From positions 4,589,874-4,653,873 of the forward strand of contig NC_092014.1 of the NCBI RefSeq assembly GCF_042242105.1: a DNA stretch of 64,000 nucleotides. The letters are read 5' to 3'. Positions 47,401 to 56,900 of the stretch are shown here, one piece after another (within the stretch, counting starts at the first letter, position 1; each line of letters starts with the position of its first letter). The notes under the pieces were generated by a model. That model did not search any database. It had not been told where the DNA came from and worked only from the letters and a program-made list of their open reading frames with translations. This stretch comes from Pempheris klunzingeri (lineage: Eukaryota > Chordata > Actinopteri > Acropomatiformes > Pempheridae). The translations under genes were made by a program, and so were the position numbers.

Positions 47401-47643
47401 TCCTCCACTCTCCCCAGCAGTCAGAGCCCTACAGCCACGCTCCAATCCACCAACACCCAGACACAGAGCTCCAGCTCCAGCTCGGGAGACGGAAGCCTGT
47501 TCCGCCAGAGAGGCAGCCAGGCGGCCCAGCCCGACGAGACGGGAAGGGTCCCGCCCTACGTGGACTTCAGTCAGTTTTACCGTCTGTGGGGAAGTGACCA
47601 CAGTGACGGCCAGAGCACCCAGGGAGGACTGGGACCCCAGTGA
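32555..47643 (+). CDS. tab1: TGF-beta-activated kinase 1-binding protein 1 (TAB1), 11 coding exons
   Basis: Exons 32555-32587, 33842-33972, 34429-34582, 36171-36266, 37055-37193, 40475-40591, 41690-41801, 43526-43670, 44316-44529, 45162-45315 and 47418-47643 join in phase to 506 residues (human 504). TAB1 is a catalytically dead PP2C-fold adaptor that binds and activates TAK1 (MAP3K7), triggers p38-alpha autophosphorylation and binds XIAP. The pseudophosphatase fold spans about residues 15-375 (FLYGVFNGYDG, ISGG-like SGGATAVVALILNNKLYIANVG, GFLLLMSEGL, RHEDMTLLIR). The p38 docking stretch YPVSVPYSNSQSTSKTSVTL is in exon 10. The TAK1-binding motif PYVDFSQFYRLW is at residues 478-489, with F482 the counterpart of human F484. 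Start chosen at MAAQRRNLMQS, matching human MAAQRRSLLQS. Introns 4, 7, 8 and 10 end in unusually long pyrimidine tracts. Confidence 0.97.
33842..33972 (+). CDS. tab1: tab1 coding exon 2
   Basis: Acceptor CTCAACAG, donor CAG|GTGAGA. It encodes HQSWTDDLPLCQMCGVG, aligned with human QQPSWTDDLPLCHLSGVG, through SDGKGTQSH. Confidence 0.94.
34429..34582 (+). CDS. tab1: tab1 coding exon 3
   Basis: Acceptor CCACCAG, donor CAG|GTCTGT. It encodes EDGCFLYGVFNGYDGSRVAS and the LLLGQLNSSHTDNDVRRILT segment. The FNGYDG motif replaces the metal-binding DGHxG of true PP2C enzymes. Confidence 0.95.
34811..35275. repeat. interspersed repeat with hairpin start, in tab1 intron 3
   Basis: Begins with a 17-bp perfect inverted repeat (GATAGCCGTTGTCTGTC at 34815-34831, complement at 34871-34887) around a (GTCT)n loop. 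The body (TTTGACACCAACGCCCGCTT, GGCCATAACTCAAGAATTCT, GACATCATAATGTTTTGCAA) and the end (CTGTAAGGCGGTAATTCTAG) follow the order of a repeat common in spiny-rayed fish. Class uncertain; no coding capacity. Confidence 0.6.
34959..34971. promoter_or_regulatory. perfect palindromic oestrogen-response-element consensus in a repeat
   Basis: GGTCACTGTGACC matches GGTCAnnnTGACC exactly and is self-complementary. It is followed by T, giving 14 of 15 bases of the extended consensus. Located inside the interspersed repeat at 34811-35275. Receptor binding is inferred only. Confidence 0.5.
36171..36266 (+). CDS. tab1: tab1 coding exon 4
   Basis: Acceptor GTTTCAG, donor GAG|GTACAC. It encodes AFDVVEKSYFETIDDALAEK and AHLSNYLLPHNE, matching human AFDVVERSFLESIDDALAEK. 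Confidence 0.95.
36465..37050 (+). repeat. long pyrimidine-rich tract before tab1 exon 5
   Basis: Nearly 590 bases dominated by C and T with scattered purines and no strict period. It ends at the exon 5 acceptor. It produces long Ser/Pro/Leu/His open frames that are not genes. Confidence 0.7.
37055..37193 (+). CDS. tab1: tab1 coding exon 5
   Basis: Acceptor TGGTCAG, donor TTG|GTATGG. It encodes NVSFHQLSSQNQKVQERLKE then VEQEVSGGATAVVALILNNK and LYIANVG, the core beta-strands of the PP2C-like fold. Confidence 0.95.
40475..40591 (+). CDS. tab1: tab1 coding exon 6
   Basis: Acceptor ATTCCAG, donor TTGG|GTGAGA. It encodes TNRALLCKSSSDGQNQVLQI and the STDNEEELQRLVALG segment. Confidence 0.95.
40989..41036. 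repeat. (CATCA)n pentanucleotide microsatellite with decayed end
   Basis: Six perfect CATCA units from about 40991 to 41020 fading into CATTA/CATTG words. In tab1 intron 6. Confidence 0.85.
41690..41801 (+). CDS. tab1: tab1 coding exon 7
   Basis: Acceptor CATGCAG, donor CAG|GTGAAG. It encodes VDSARVRQAGQIAGQSSTRR then LGDYRVKVNYNEIDLL, matching human ESTRRIGDYKVKYGYTDIDLL. Confidence 0.95.
41862..42173. mobile_element. non-autonomous DNA transposon with AGGGATGCA inverted ends
   Basis: The left end CAGGGATGCATTGATC mirrors the right end GATCGGTGCATCCCTA. Together they match the terminal TAGGGATGCACCGATC signature of a common vertebrate hAT-like MITE. About 310 bp, no coding capacity, no clear target duplication. 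It lies just inside tab1 intron 7. Confidence 0.6.
42519..42905. mobile_element. TTAA-flanked MITE (copy 2, diverged)
   Basis: Begins TTAAGGTTCTTGATGAATTT then AACATTTTGGAAAACTTGCT and AGATAATAAGATCGATAC. Ends AGAAAGCGAATAAGTGTAG then CTAAGTGTCGACC and CTTTTAG. These blocks occur in the same order in the other family members. Confidence 0.5.
43362..43525 (+). repeat. pyrimidine tract before tab1 exon 8, includes (CT)n
   Basis: A run of C/T with a (CT)n core at about 43376-43412 that leads into the ATCAG acceptor at 43521-43525. Confidence 0.7.
43526..43670 (+). CDS. tab1: tab1 coding exon 8
   Basis: Acceptor ACCATCAG, donor CAG|GTAAGC. It encodes AAKTKPIIAEPEIHGSQSLD then NVTGFLLLMSEGLINALESA and HGPEQANQ, very close to human. 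Confidence 0.96.
43897..44046 (+). mobile_element. 3' tail of a LINE (L2-like) retrotransposon
   Basis: AT-rich sequence ending CATTTCATTGTACCGCAATG then ACAATAAAGGCTATTCTGTTCT. The cattgta...caatgacaataaag-plus-TTCTATTCT tail is typical of fish L2-type LINE ends. Only the last 150 bases or so remain, in tab1 intron 8. Confidence 0.5.
44316..44529 (+). CDS. tab1: tab1 coding exon 9
   Basis: Acceptor TTTTGTAG after a 270-base pyrimidine-rich tract (44041-44315), donor CAGG|GTAGGA. It encodes EIVAMVAAELAQQTSLEAAA then QSVVERVKRLHHDVY and RHEDMTLLIRTLNYPL, the C-terminal part of the PP2C-like fold. Confidence 0.95.
44626..44720. mobile_element. terminal fragment of a hAT-type transposon
   Basis: AGTGGTTCTCCACCTTTTTG then GCTCGCGACG matches the characteristic hAT-type end AGTGGTTCTCAACCTTTTTG. 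No matching second end was found, so it is truncated; right limit arbitrary. Confidence 0.4.
45162..45315 (+). CDS. tab1: tab1 coding exon 10
   Basis: Acceptor TTTCAG, donor AGG|GTAAGC. It encodes GRIYPVSVPYSNSQSTSKTS then VTLSLVMPSQSTLTNG and the EEGTPTP end. It holds the p38-alpha docking region. Reading straight through the donor meets TAA at once (GGG TAA). Confidence 0.95.
45310..45745 (+). repeat. degenerate minisatellite carrying copies of the tab1 intron 10 splice donor
   Basis: Eight or nine diverged units of roughly 45-60 bases start at the exon 10/intron 10 junction. The shared core is GGTAAGCTTGATTTTC, then a pyrimidine run, then CACTGCTATGTTTATTTT. Clear unit starts are near 45315, 45351, 45402, 45458, 45500, 45548, 45600, 45662 and 45716. 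Donor-like GGGTAAG or AGGTAAG words occur at four of them. Confidence 0.65.
46930..47417 (+). repeat. long pyrimidine tract before the last tab1 exon
   Basis: From about 47130 to 47417 the plus strand is almost all C and T, preceded by a (TC)n run at about 46940-46962. The tract is open in the frame of exon 11 and so creates a 253-codon frame, of which only the last 75 codons are real coding sequence. Confidence 0.75.
47418..47643 (+). CDS. tab1: tab1 coding exon 11 (terminal)
   Basis: Acceptor CTCCCCAG. It encodes SQSPTATLQSTNTQTQSSSS, then SGDGSLFRQRG, then GRVPPYVDFSQFYRLWGSDH and a short tail, TGA at 47641-47643. It carries the Ser/Thr-rich linker and the TAK1-binding helix. Confidence 0.96.
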
Positions 47644-48267
47644 GGAGGATGAGGAGGGTCCTGGGTACCATTTGGAAAGGACTGGTTCTCCTGGCAGCAA
47701 GGGGGCTAATGGACTGAGAAGGGACAAAGATTTTAAGAGGTGGTTGGGGTGATCGAGTAAATGCTATTAATGTATCATAACAAAAATAAGTGACTTAAAG
47801 GTGCATGGGGACGTGTGGAGGAAGGACTGGGGTTCTCAAGGTCGTGCTATCAAATGGTGGGTGAAGCCAGTGGGCAAAGAATAACTCTGAAACAGTGAGA
47901 AACCTACACCACCAAATGATGTTTGCTCTTGTGTAGTAGATGCTGGTCACGAGTGATTGTGAATATATGTTATCCAGATTGTAGCCATTTATTGTCAGAT
48001 GTAAAAACAGGAATCTTAAAGACTTGACAGTTTGTGGAGTCGAGAATGATTACATACTGTAAGGCCTTAAAATGGAATGAATGGATGCATTTGAAAGTAC
48101 TTTTTTTTTTTATTTGTAATGAAAAATGTATCTCCACTTGACGTTTCACCACCTCTTGTGTAAAAGATTTCAATTTATTTGGCTTGATTTTCACCCAACA
48201 GGACCTGAAGATTGGTGGGTACGACAGCACCTGTGGTGACAGGTGGTCACATAAGATGTATTTTAGT

Positions 48268-48273
48268 AATAAA
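48268..48273 (+). terminator. tab1: candidate tab1 poly(A) signal
   Basis: AATAAA about 625 bases past the stop codon. It is the first canonical signal downstream; the 3' UTR would be 47644 to about 48295. Confidence 0.5.
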
Positions 48274-51200
48274 TACACTAGAATTTCATTCAAAATCACA
48301 CTTGTATCTTACCCTGTGGAGGGGCAGCAGAGCAACTCGTCAGTAATTCAGCGGAAGAAGAGAAACACCTCTGTGCAGCTACACTAGAATGGTTAAAACT
48401 GGAAGCACATTTGTTTTTATTTCGTGTCTCTCAAAAGGAAAATGAGTCACAAGCTAATCCTTTTCTTAAAGGTTTAAACATCAGTTTTATTTACCAGCTA
48501 ATGCATGGGTAATTTGGTATAGTTCGAAAGGGCCACAAGCATTTAGAGAATTACTTAGTGAAGACAAATGAGTGGCTACTAGTGACACCATCAAATATCA
48601 GCATCATATTTTGAATTAAAAATTTAAAGGACTAACACACAGACTAGAGAAGCCTAAAAGAATGAATGTGATGTCAGACTAAGTGTAGAGACCTTGTTTA
48701 AGAACTTTATCTTCCAAGAATGATCCAGACCAAAGCTGAACCTGGAGGTTTTCAAGGATCAACGATGATTTAGTGGCAGCACAATACAAGATGAGCTACA
48801 GCGTGAGAAGAGTGTGAGATGTTGGAGAGGTGGCTTACTGAAAGCTGCTCTGAACCCCAGAGCTAAAGTGCACCATGGCTTTCCTGTTTGAGTCCTAGAC
48901 TATGAATCCTGGTCTGCTCTTTCAACATGGTGAGGAAGATGAATGGACAAGAACCTCTCTGGCATCTAAGCCGCTTGACATTGATGGATGGGAAGCACAG
49001 AGGCTTGAGCTCCAGTAGACTGTGTTCACAACGCAGTGAAGTAAGAATGTGATCGGTCATCATGCGATGGGTTGGAGTGAGGAGGCTCTGCAAGGAGGAG
49101 CTGAGTGATTGTTGGCAGCAAATGGAGTCATCCATCAACGTCGAACAGAGTCATCACTCTTTGGGTTTGAATAGTCCTATGCCATATCTGTGCTGCCATG
49201 ATCTCCTTTGATTGAATGAAAAGCTTTGTTGTTGATATTTTAACACTACTGGATTTCTGTTCTTCAAGTTCAAACCTCTTCAAGGTGCATTTTACAATGA
49301 AACTTAAATTTCTTCCAAATTGTAATTTTCTGTCTTACTCTAGGAAGGAGGAAGAGGACTCTCCAGCTGCGAGGACACATTTCACATGCTACCAAGAACT
49401 GATGTACAAATGCGCAGGCTGTGACTGCGTGGCTATGTGGTGTATTAAGGTAGCTGCTGGTGAAGAAAACTGTATCCCTGTATCTTTTTTGAAAGGCTGG
49501 CTGACATACCAGAGATGTCTCTCCTTTATGACTGTTGAAAGATTGAAAGATACATTTCCAGCTGTTACATTTGGAAATATCTCAGCATGATTTTTTTTTG
49601 GCACCTGCACCATCCAGAGTTATTTCATTTCCACAGCACGTTTCTCTTGGAAATCGAAAGGGAATCTCATTCCCTAAATTAACTTCACACTGTTGTGAAA
49701 TCCTAATTGGCTTAATCAGGGACGTGATTAGAAACACAAAAGTACAAGATTCCCTGTTAAACCCTCAAATCAGCAGTTGGAGCTGCAGCGTAACACAGTT
49801 GTTTACTGTCAAAGCAGACGCAGGGCGTGTTAATAATTGCTCAGTTTAGGGGTAATTGGTGTTTTCCTCTTGCTAAGGCCATGACCCAATTCTTCAAAAG
49901 TCTGTTCAATTAACTTTATTGCTCGCTGTAGTAAATGAAGAGAAATGAAAAGTCAGGTGAATGATGAGAGGCTGAACCAAGCTGCCAGCATCACTGTGCT
50001 CTTCTAATTAGTCGTCTTTCTGTGTGTCCCTGTCCTAGTTTAGGTGTTTTTGAAGCAGGCTTTTATGAGGTGTTCAAGCAGGCACAGAATCTAAGCAATG
50101 ACGCTGACGTTTTTCTGTGAGGTAAAATTACTGTTTTTGTCAATGGAGTCTGGTGACGTTTAAGAGCAAAGAGAAAGAGAAAGTGTGCCTCAGGTTCCTC
50201 GTTGGAATGGGTTGTCTGGCAATGCAAAGCTGTGAGAATATTGTAAATGTAGCATACACTCAGAATGATATAGTTTTACGTGGGCCTTTTTTTCCTAGTT
50301 AGAATACATTTTTCTGGGACCTCCGGGACTCCTGCCTCTCCAGAACGGAGGCGTCCTGACCACCAAATCTGAACTATCCCTTTAAGGGAGTCAACTGTAT
50401 GCACATTGTGATGCAAATGAAGAATCCAGCATTCTTATCGTGCTGTATGATATTAATCTGCTGTGCGCTAGAAGATTTCCATAGTGCCTTGCTGAAGTAT
50501 AGTGTGTTCTAGAAACATGCTGTGTGCATGTGTTGTTGTGATTGATGGGCTCAGGGGTGAAGCGGTGTGGCTGTGGATCGTAACAATCCCGGGCTCTTTT
50601 CCAGGGCTGAGACATATAATACTTAAATATCACAGCCTCATTCTGAAAGCCAGACATCATGCATTTTGACACTAAAAGAAAAAATGCATATCATTTCACA
50701 TAACGCTCTATGGTCAAACATGGATTGAGTTTTTCAGATTTAAAAAAAAGATTGGACTCCTGACCAGATAAGAAAACGGGGACCAAATTAAGTCTTGAGA
50801 GTTACATTTACATTTCTTCATTTGACAGATGCTTTTGTCCAGAAGGTCACTACCACTGCAGTCCAGAGGAAAGAGAGAAAATTCAAAATAAGTTCCCTTC
50901 TTTGTCTAGTCTATTTCTCGCAGACATCAATTTGAGATTTGGACCATAAACTCTCTCTTGTCTCATCCTAATTTAAGATCTTAAAGTGCCCTAATTTTTC
51001 TCTCAATGCACAGATCTTTATTTGTCTGAAATAACCAGCTGTTAAGATAAGAGGAACATCCAAAAGAAACCATGAAAGGCTTATAGATGCACAATATCAG
51101 GAATTTGTCTGAGTGGTCAGATTGGAGATCACGGCCCTACGTGACCCTAAGCCTGAGCCTAACCTTAACTCTAAATGCTCCCTTAATTAGGACAATTTCA

Positions 51201-51322
51201 CAATCAGGGTTTATCATAATCACAAGGTGTATGTGGAGTATGGGGTTTGAATTATGTGTGTGTACTAATGAAGAAACCACGGGTCAAACTGCTAAGAATA
51301 CATCTGCTTTGGATGGATGGTT

Positions 51323-51534
51323 CACTTTGTGTTTTTCAGCGCTGGTCGTGGTCCTGGTGAGTCTCTGCCCGGACGCTCCCTGTTCCAACACATGGGATTT
51401 AAATGATCAGCTCATCATCAAGCTCTGCACAAACCCGATAACGACCCATTCATCTGAATAAGGTGTGTTGGAACAAGAAAACCTCCCAAAATGTGCAGGC
51501 TGGAGGGTTCCAGGACCAGGATTGAAACACACTG
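51323..51534. mobile_element. hAT-like MITE with CAGTGTGTTTCAA-type ends
   Basis: The left end CACTTTGTGTTTTTCAGCGC leads to TGGTCGTGGTCCTGG. The right end CCAGGACCAGGATTG then AAACACACTG is its inverted counterpart. The centre (AAATGATCAGCTCATCATCA, AGCTCTGCACAAACC) matches a well-known fish element. About 210 bp, no coding capacity. Confidence 0.65.
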
Positions 51535-53164
51535 GTTAACATGATTTATGCTTAATGAAACCTCCTCCTTCAGGTCTTATTAATACCTGCACTCATTTTC
51601 TCATGTGTTTCTTAAATTATTGGCCCCAAACCATTTACCAGACGTACATTAGACAGACCTGATACCAAAGTAAGCTCGGACTTTTATCTGTCTATTTATT
51701 GCTCCATAAGATTAAGGAGAACATTCTCAAAAGCCTATGAGCAGAGCAAAAGAACTCCTGCTTTTCTTGTGCTGCTACAGTTGTTCTCAAAATGGAAAGG
51801 ATAATTTGTGTCAGGTTGATTTATTCTCTTGCTCCTTTATTTCTCCTGGCGGGGTTAGGAGGAACAGGTCAGAATTCAGTAATCACCAAATAGGAAGATG
51901 ATTTATTTCTGCTGCGACAAGGAAAAAAAAACTAAAGTGAGCCGCCAAATTTTCCTCTGGGAATATCTATCTGTTAAGTAGGCTTCAGCCAGTATTTGGT
52001 TAGCTCAGTTTAGGATAACAACAAGATGCAGTAGAGAACAGTTTGCTTGACTACATCAGAAGTGGGAAAAAAAATCTGCTGTCTGACTGAAACATTATGT
52101 ATCATCTTTTTTGATCCATGCAAAGACCAAAGTCAAAATCAATAAGTTGTGATTTTATAGGGGTTTATATCCTGGAATTGAAACCAGCAGCCAGGAGCAG
52201 TGACTATTTAGTTACTCTCCCTCACTAAGAATTGGACTGTTACATTTTTTTTTTTTTCAAGCTAATCCTAGGTTTTTTTTAAACAGTTTATCCTAAGAAA
52301 TAGGGGGATAACACAGAATAAAGGAACACCTAATCATGCAATTAATCAGAAACACTTTTCAGAAGCAAAATCCCCTAATTTGGATATGCATATTTTTTTT
52401 AACTGGACAGGAAGGGACTAAAAAAAGGGAAATCTGTAAAGTAACTACAGCTGACAGACAAATGAAGTGGAACAGAAGTATAAAGTTGCATAAAATGGAA
52501 ACTGCAGTGGGGTTACAAGGAATATGCTTAGTCTGGCACAAGATCTGTGTTTGTCACTAGATTCACCCGGTGTGACGGCCAGAACCCCACTTAAGGCCAG
52601 ATACTCCGGAGAATAAATAAAGAGCTGAGAGAGGGTTGATTTGCTTAAGTTCAGGAAAAGATTGTGGTTTGGGACAAAATACAAAGTCGAATAAAAGGCA
52701 ACAAAACACCTTCTGCACAAAATATCTTCTTTCCAGGAAACAGTTGTTGACTACTGACACCCAGGGGCAAATAGCATCTGCCTGATAGTCACTGCACAAC
52801 CGTCACTTGACGAACCCGTGGACACACACTGCTTTTTAACTGCATGACATCAGTTACATTAGAACACCAGCGTGTGGGTTTGCTCCCCTGATAGAATTAC
52901 CAGCAATCAATAAAACAGATGTGTAATGGTGCAAATACTCCCGTTAAGTACAACACATTCCACCTCTGCTGAGAGCCTTGTGTGACCATATTTTTACTCA
53001 GTAACTGAAAAATCTCCTTTGGTCAAGCGAGAGCAAGGACAAACTCAGATTAAATGGTGAGCCAATATACTTTGGGTGTGAAACATAATTCCTCTCTGCT
53101 TACTTCTGATAAAGAAACCCACCCCAGTTGCTGCCACTGTGACTTGTTTTGCTATTTGTTTCAG

Positions 53165-53469
53165 GCAGCCCATCAGATGGCAATGCAGAGCTACATTTCC
53201 AGACCTGTACCAGACCACAATGACAAGAGTATCTTCAAGTGGAAACCTGTGCCTTCAGGTTCTGACTCAATTTGATTTTAGCAACGTGTTGCACAAATGG
53301 TTGAGTAACCGATCACACTGTAACCTGAAGCTTACAGGCCTGTTATCACGATGCCAAGTCATTTTAAATGTTGTGCAAGACACAGTGCAGTCCTGATCCT
53401 GTTTTTTTTTTTCTGCAGAATCAGCATATGTGTACATGAAAGACATCAAAAAGAAAGAAGACAGTTAGA
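53165..53469 (+). other. possible orphan exon pair, unidentified
   Basis: A TTTGTTTCAG acceptor precedes an open stretch AAHQMAMQSYISRPVPDHND then KSIFKWKPVPS (53166-53258), ending TCAG|GTTCTG. After a short gap, a T-rich tract and CTGCAG precede ESAYVYMKDIKKKEDS and TAG (53420-53469). The two join in phase. I do not recognise the protein, the first donor is weak, and no upstream exons were identified, so this may be chance or a relic. Confidence 0.2.
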
Positions 53470-54358
53470 AGTTACTGTCAGTGTAATTATATTCTAACCT
53501 CTTTTTTTATTACTACTTAGTGGATCAGAGTTAAAAAGTTACCAGCTACTGTATGGACCTGCTGCTCTGTGGGTGTGTTTAGGCTGTAAGCACACCCAAT
53601 GAGCATGTCCACCATAGTTTGTCACCAAGGAGGGTGTGGATCGCCGTGTTTGTTCATCCCACACACACCTGACTCTTCCCACCTTTAATGGCAGAGCTTG
53701 TTAGTGTCACCTGGAGGCAGGAGTGCAGGACACAGGCGGCAGGGAGTGGTTTACCCAGAGCTGCTGCTTACTGCTTGTTGTGGACTGAAGAGGGAACAAA
53801 TGGCTAGAAGAAAATGTGAGAGGTAAATACACAAGACCCACAAACTGAAATATCTGTGTGTGTGTGTGTGTGTTTGTGTGTAAACAGATGCAGGCATGGC
53901 AGCATGTCTGCCACTACTCTGGCAGTGGAGGAGAAATCCTGTGATCTTTATTCTGACAAGTGTCTGTAAAATTGCTGTGACTGTAATGAAGTCTGATGCT
54001 TTGTCTCTGAGAGTAAACACTACTGCTGATTTTACAACCTCTGTGCCTGGGTGCTGGGTACTGTCAAGCGATTCATGTGACTCACTTGTTTTAAAGGTAA
54101 CGATGGACAGAAACGTGTCCACAAAGTAGGAAGAAGTCACAGAAATGAGTTCTTCCTTTGTTTACTTGCAACTTTGGTTCCTAAGTGGTATTTTAGATAC
54201 TCTGGTTCAACAGTGCCATATTGTAAAAACAGGAAGTTAGACTTGTGAATCAGCAGTAATCTCTGATATGTGAATATACCAGAAGTTCTGCTGCTCATTG
54301 AAACTCTTTTTAAATCAGTGGTTATTGTGACACAAACTTTTAACACATAGCTTTTTTG

Positions 54359-54564
54359 TTAAAGGAGTATTTTGACAGTTTTGGGCTGATGGAGCTGCAC
54401 TTTTTTTAAAGTTTGCCGTTTCCCCCTCTTCCCAGTCAAGCTACCTGCCTCCTGGTTCTAGCTTTATATTTAGCATACTGACATGAGAGTGGTATCGATC
54501 TTCTCAACTAACTCTTGGCAAGAAAGCAAATAAGCATATTCACCAGAACTTGATACTCCTGTAA
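54359..54564. mobile_element. TTAA-flanked MITE (copy 3, partial)
   Basis: Starts TTAAAGGAGTATTTTGACAG and holds TTTAGCATACTGACATGAGA then GTGGTATCGATCTTCTCAAC and CAAGAAAGCAAATAAGCATA, all blocks of the family. The right end is eroded (GATACTCCTGTAA). Confidence 0.5.
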
Positions 54565-54872
54565 CCTCTTCCCTTACGTCATAAACCTTTGGACAAACAT
54601 GATTTTTTTGGGGGGGTCAAGACTAACTTTCTGTTACAGCCCACACTGTTACTGTTTACAGCCCACACTGTCCACACACACCTCCGTCTCTCTAACCTTG
54701 AGGTTAGTCAGATGGTCTGTCACTCTGGAATTTTATGAGGGAAGCTCTTCAGTCGGGGGGATGAAAACTGTAGCCAACAGTAACGTTTCGGATCAAACAT
54801 TCGTATCAGCCGGTGTCATCTGAGAAGCCTCTTCTGCTGAATATTTCACATTCTGTGTCTGGAGGTCCATGC

Positions 54873-54911
<39 letters not shown>

Positions 54912-56659
54912 GAGTGCACATGTACACATGTAGGAAAAATGAGATCCATGTTGAAAACTCCATTTTCTCTTTAACGAGGGATTTTTGAGCAGTTAGGGTT
55001 TAATATATGGAGACAGAGGCTGGCCGTCTAGCCTTCAGTAGTTCATCAAGATTCAGACATCAAGATTTCAAGTGTTCGATATCTCCTGTCAGTCTCTCCT
55101 CTTGCCAGGACGGTGTTCTCGTATTCAGGCTATGAGATGGTCAGATTCCCTGTTAAAAGTCAAACGATAGTCTTTAAATAAATATTTGTTCATTGAAGGG
55201 TTGGAGTTACAGATGGCAAATGGACAGTCTGGTGTTTCTTTGCTCATCGGAAATCGAAATATCAGCTGATTTTACTTCAGTGATGTGAATAAACCCTGAA
55301 CGGCACAATAAACTTACTGAGTAGATTCTAGTTGTTGCCTTCTGCTGAATTATTGTAGTGTACATTGTGGGTTATATATATATTCTTTGTCTCTCTCATG
55401 AAGCAGCAGTGTTGTTAACTATACAGCAAATGTTGTTCTGGTAGGGATTTAAGAAATACTGAGGTCATGGCTGTATTTAACATTGACCAGTGTCATACAG
55501 TTTGTTGAATTGGAGGGAAAAAGGAGTCAAAAGTGGTTATTTTCCCCAAAGTTAGTTATCATATAAGCACCAGCAATTGTATTTAACTCATAAAAGGAGC
55601 CAAATTCAAGTATGGTCTATATAAAAATGTTGAAACCAATTGTTGCTGCTCAAAACCCTCAAATTGCCCAGAGCAAAAGACAGTAAAACCTGGAAGAGGA
55701 TCCTCACTTCAAACCACGTTCCAAATTTGATTGGCCACCAGGTATTACTCGCATCAACTTCCTAATCCTGCTTTATAAAACAATCCCCTGGTGTCAGGGA
55801 CAGAAACCTCTCTCACAGTGGATACGCTGACAGGCTGATATCAATATTTGATGAAAAGGCATAAGCAGTCTGATATATATAGTGGGTCTATCGGCCTCCC
55901 TCCAACGGGTGCTGACTGCTCCGAGGGAAAACAAATGGAGGCTGTGCGGGTGAAGATCTCAGGCTGAGATGAGCGATGCTACACTCTTGGAGGCCTAACA
56001 TCCAGCTCTGTTTATCATATAACAAACAAGCTGAGACGCAGGCAACTCCGCTGACTTGCTGCATGAACACAGAGACTTGTTGAAAAGAAAGTAGGTCATC
56101 TTAGGCCAGAGTAAGTCTGAACTGTGTATCACTGCTGCAATATAATGAGCACCTGGACTTCCTGTTCACGAGTGAACAGCTTCCTCCAGGCTGAAGGAAA
56201 AAAATGACCCAAGTGTAACCTGATACTAAGCCCGAAACTTAGTTCACAAGGAATCAGAGACTTTCCGGAGATAATTTTCTTAGATGTGAGCGTGACAATT
56301 AGACAACAGAGTAGTGTGCCACAAAAAGTCAACAAACCATGCCTCTCATGACATCACCTGTTATACCACTAAAAGATTGAAAGATAAGAGTTGGTAAATA
56401 GAGAAAAGGTCAAGTTTATTTGTAGGTTGCTTATTCAGTGCGACACAGCCTGACAAGCTGCAGCTTATAGCATCAATACTGCGCCTGTTTTAACAGACAC
56501 CGGACAGTAGCAAACACAAATTTGTCCCTACAAACTTTCAGAAGCTGGAAATCTTCCCAGCTGTGTGCATTTGATTCTCCTGAAAGGATTCAGTTTCTAT
56601 TGGCTATTCTACTGAGTCTTTCATTGGCGTTATCGGTCGGACAGTTTGTCTTTAGTCCA

Positions 56660-56900
56660 GACTAAAATATCTCAACAACTATTGGATGGATTTGTGATAT
56701 TTAATGCAGACATTCATCTTCCTCAGAGGGCGACTCCAACTGACTGTATTGATCTTCTGACTTTTCTTTGAGCACCACCAGCAGGTAAAGTCTTTATCTT
56801 ATCTCGTGAAATATCTCCATTAGGTGGATTGGCGCACAATTTTGTTGTCTCACCTGAGGATGATGAGATTGGATCAGTCTGATTGATCAGTATGTAAGTG
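56660..56900 (+). repeat. interspersed repeat, plus orientation (copy 2 of the family at 20960)
   Basis: Contains AAATATCTCAACAACTATTG then GATGGATTTGTGATATTT and GCACCACCAGCAGGTAAAGT, followed by a second, diverged tandem unit (GTGAAATATCTCCATTAGGT, GGATTGGCG). The doubled unit is typical of this fish repeat. Confidence 0.5.

Noticed and set aside
46882..47643. A 253-codon open frame ending in genuine TAB1 sequence
   Set aside because: Only codons from 47418 on are TAB1. The upstream 178 codons are Ser/Pro/Leu low complexity from the pyrimidine tract. A good CCCCAG acceptor at 47412-47417 and exon 10 phase show that it is intron.
47038..47727. A 229-codon Gly/Arg/Glu-rich open frame on the minus strand
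   Set aside because: It is the complement of the same C/T tract and of tab1 exon 11. It has no family signature and arises from biased composition.
51337..51357. A possible microexon (ttttcag acceptor, CGCTGGTCGTGGTCCTG, gtgagt donor)
   Set aside because: It lies in the terminal repeat of a hAT-like MITE (51323-51534). The splice-like words are part of the element's end sequence.
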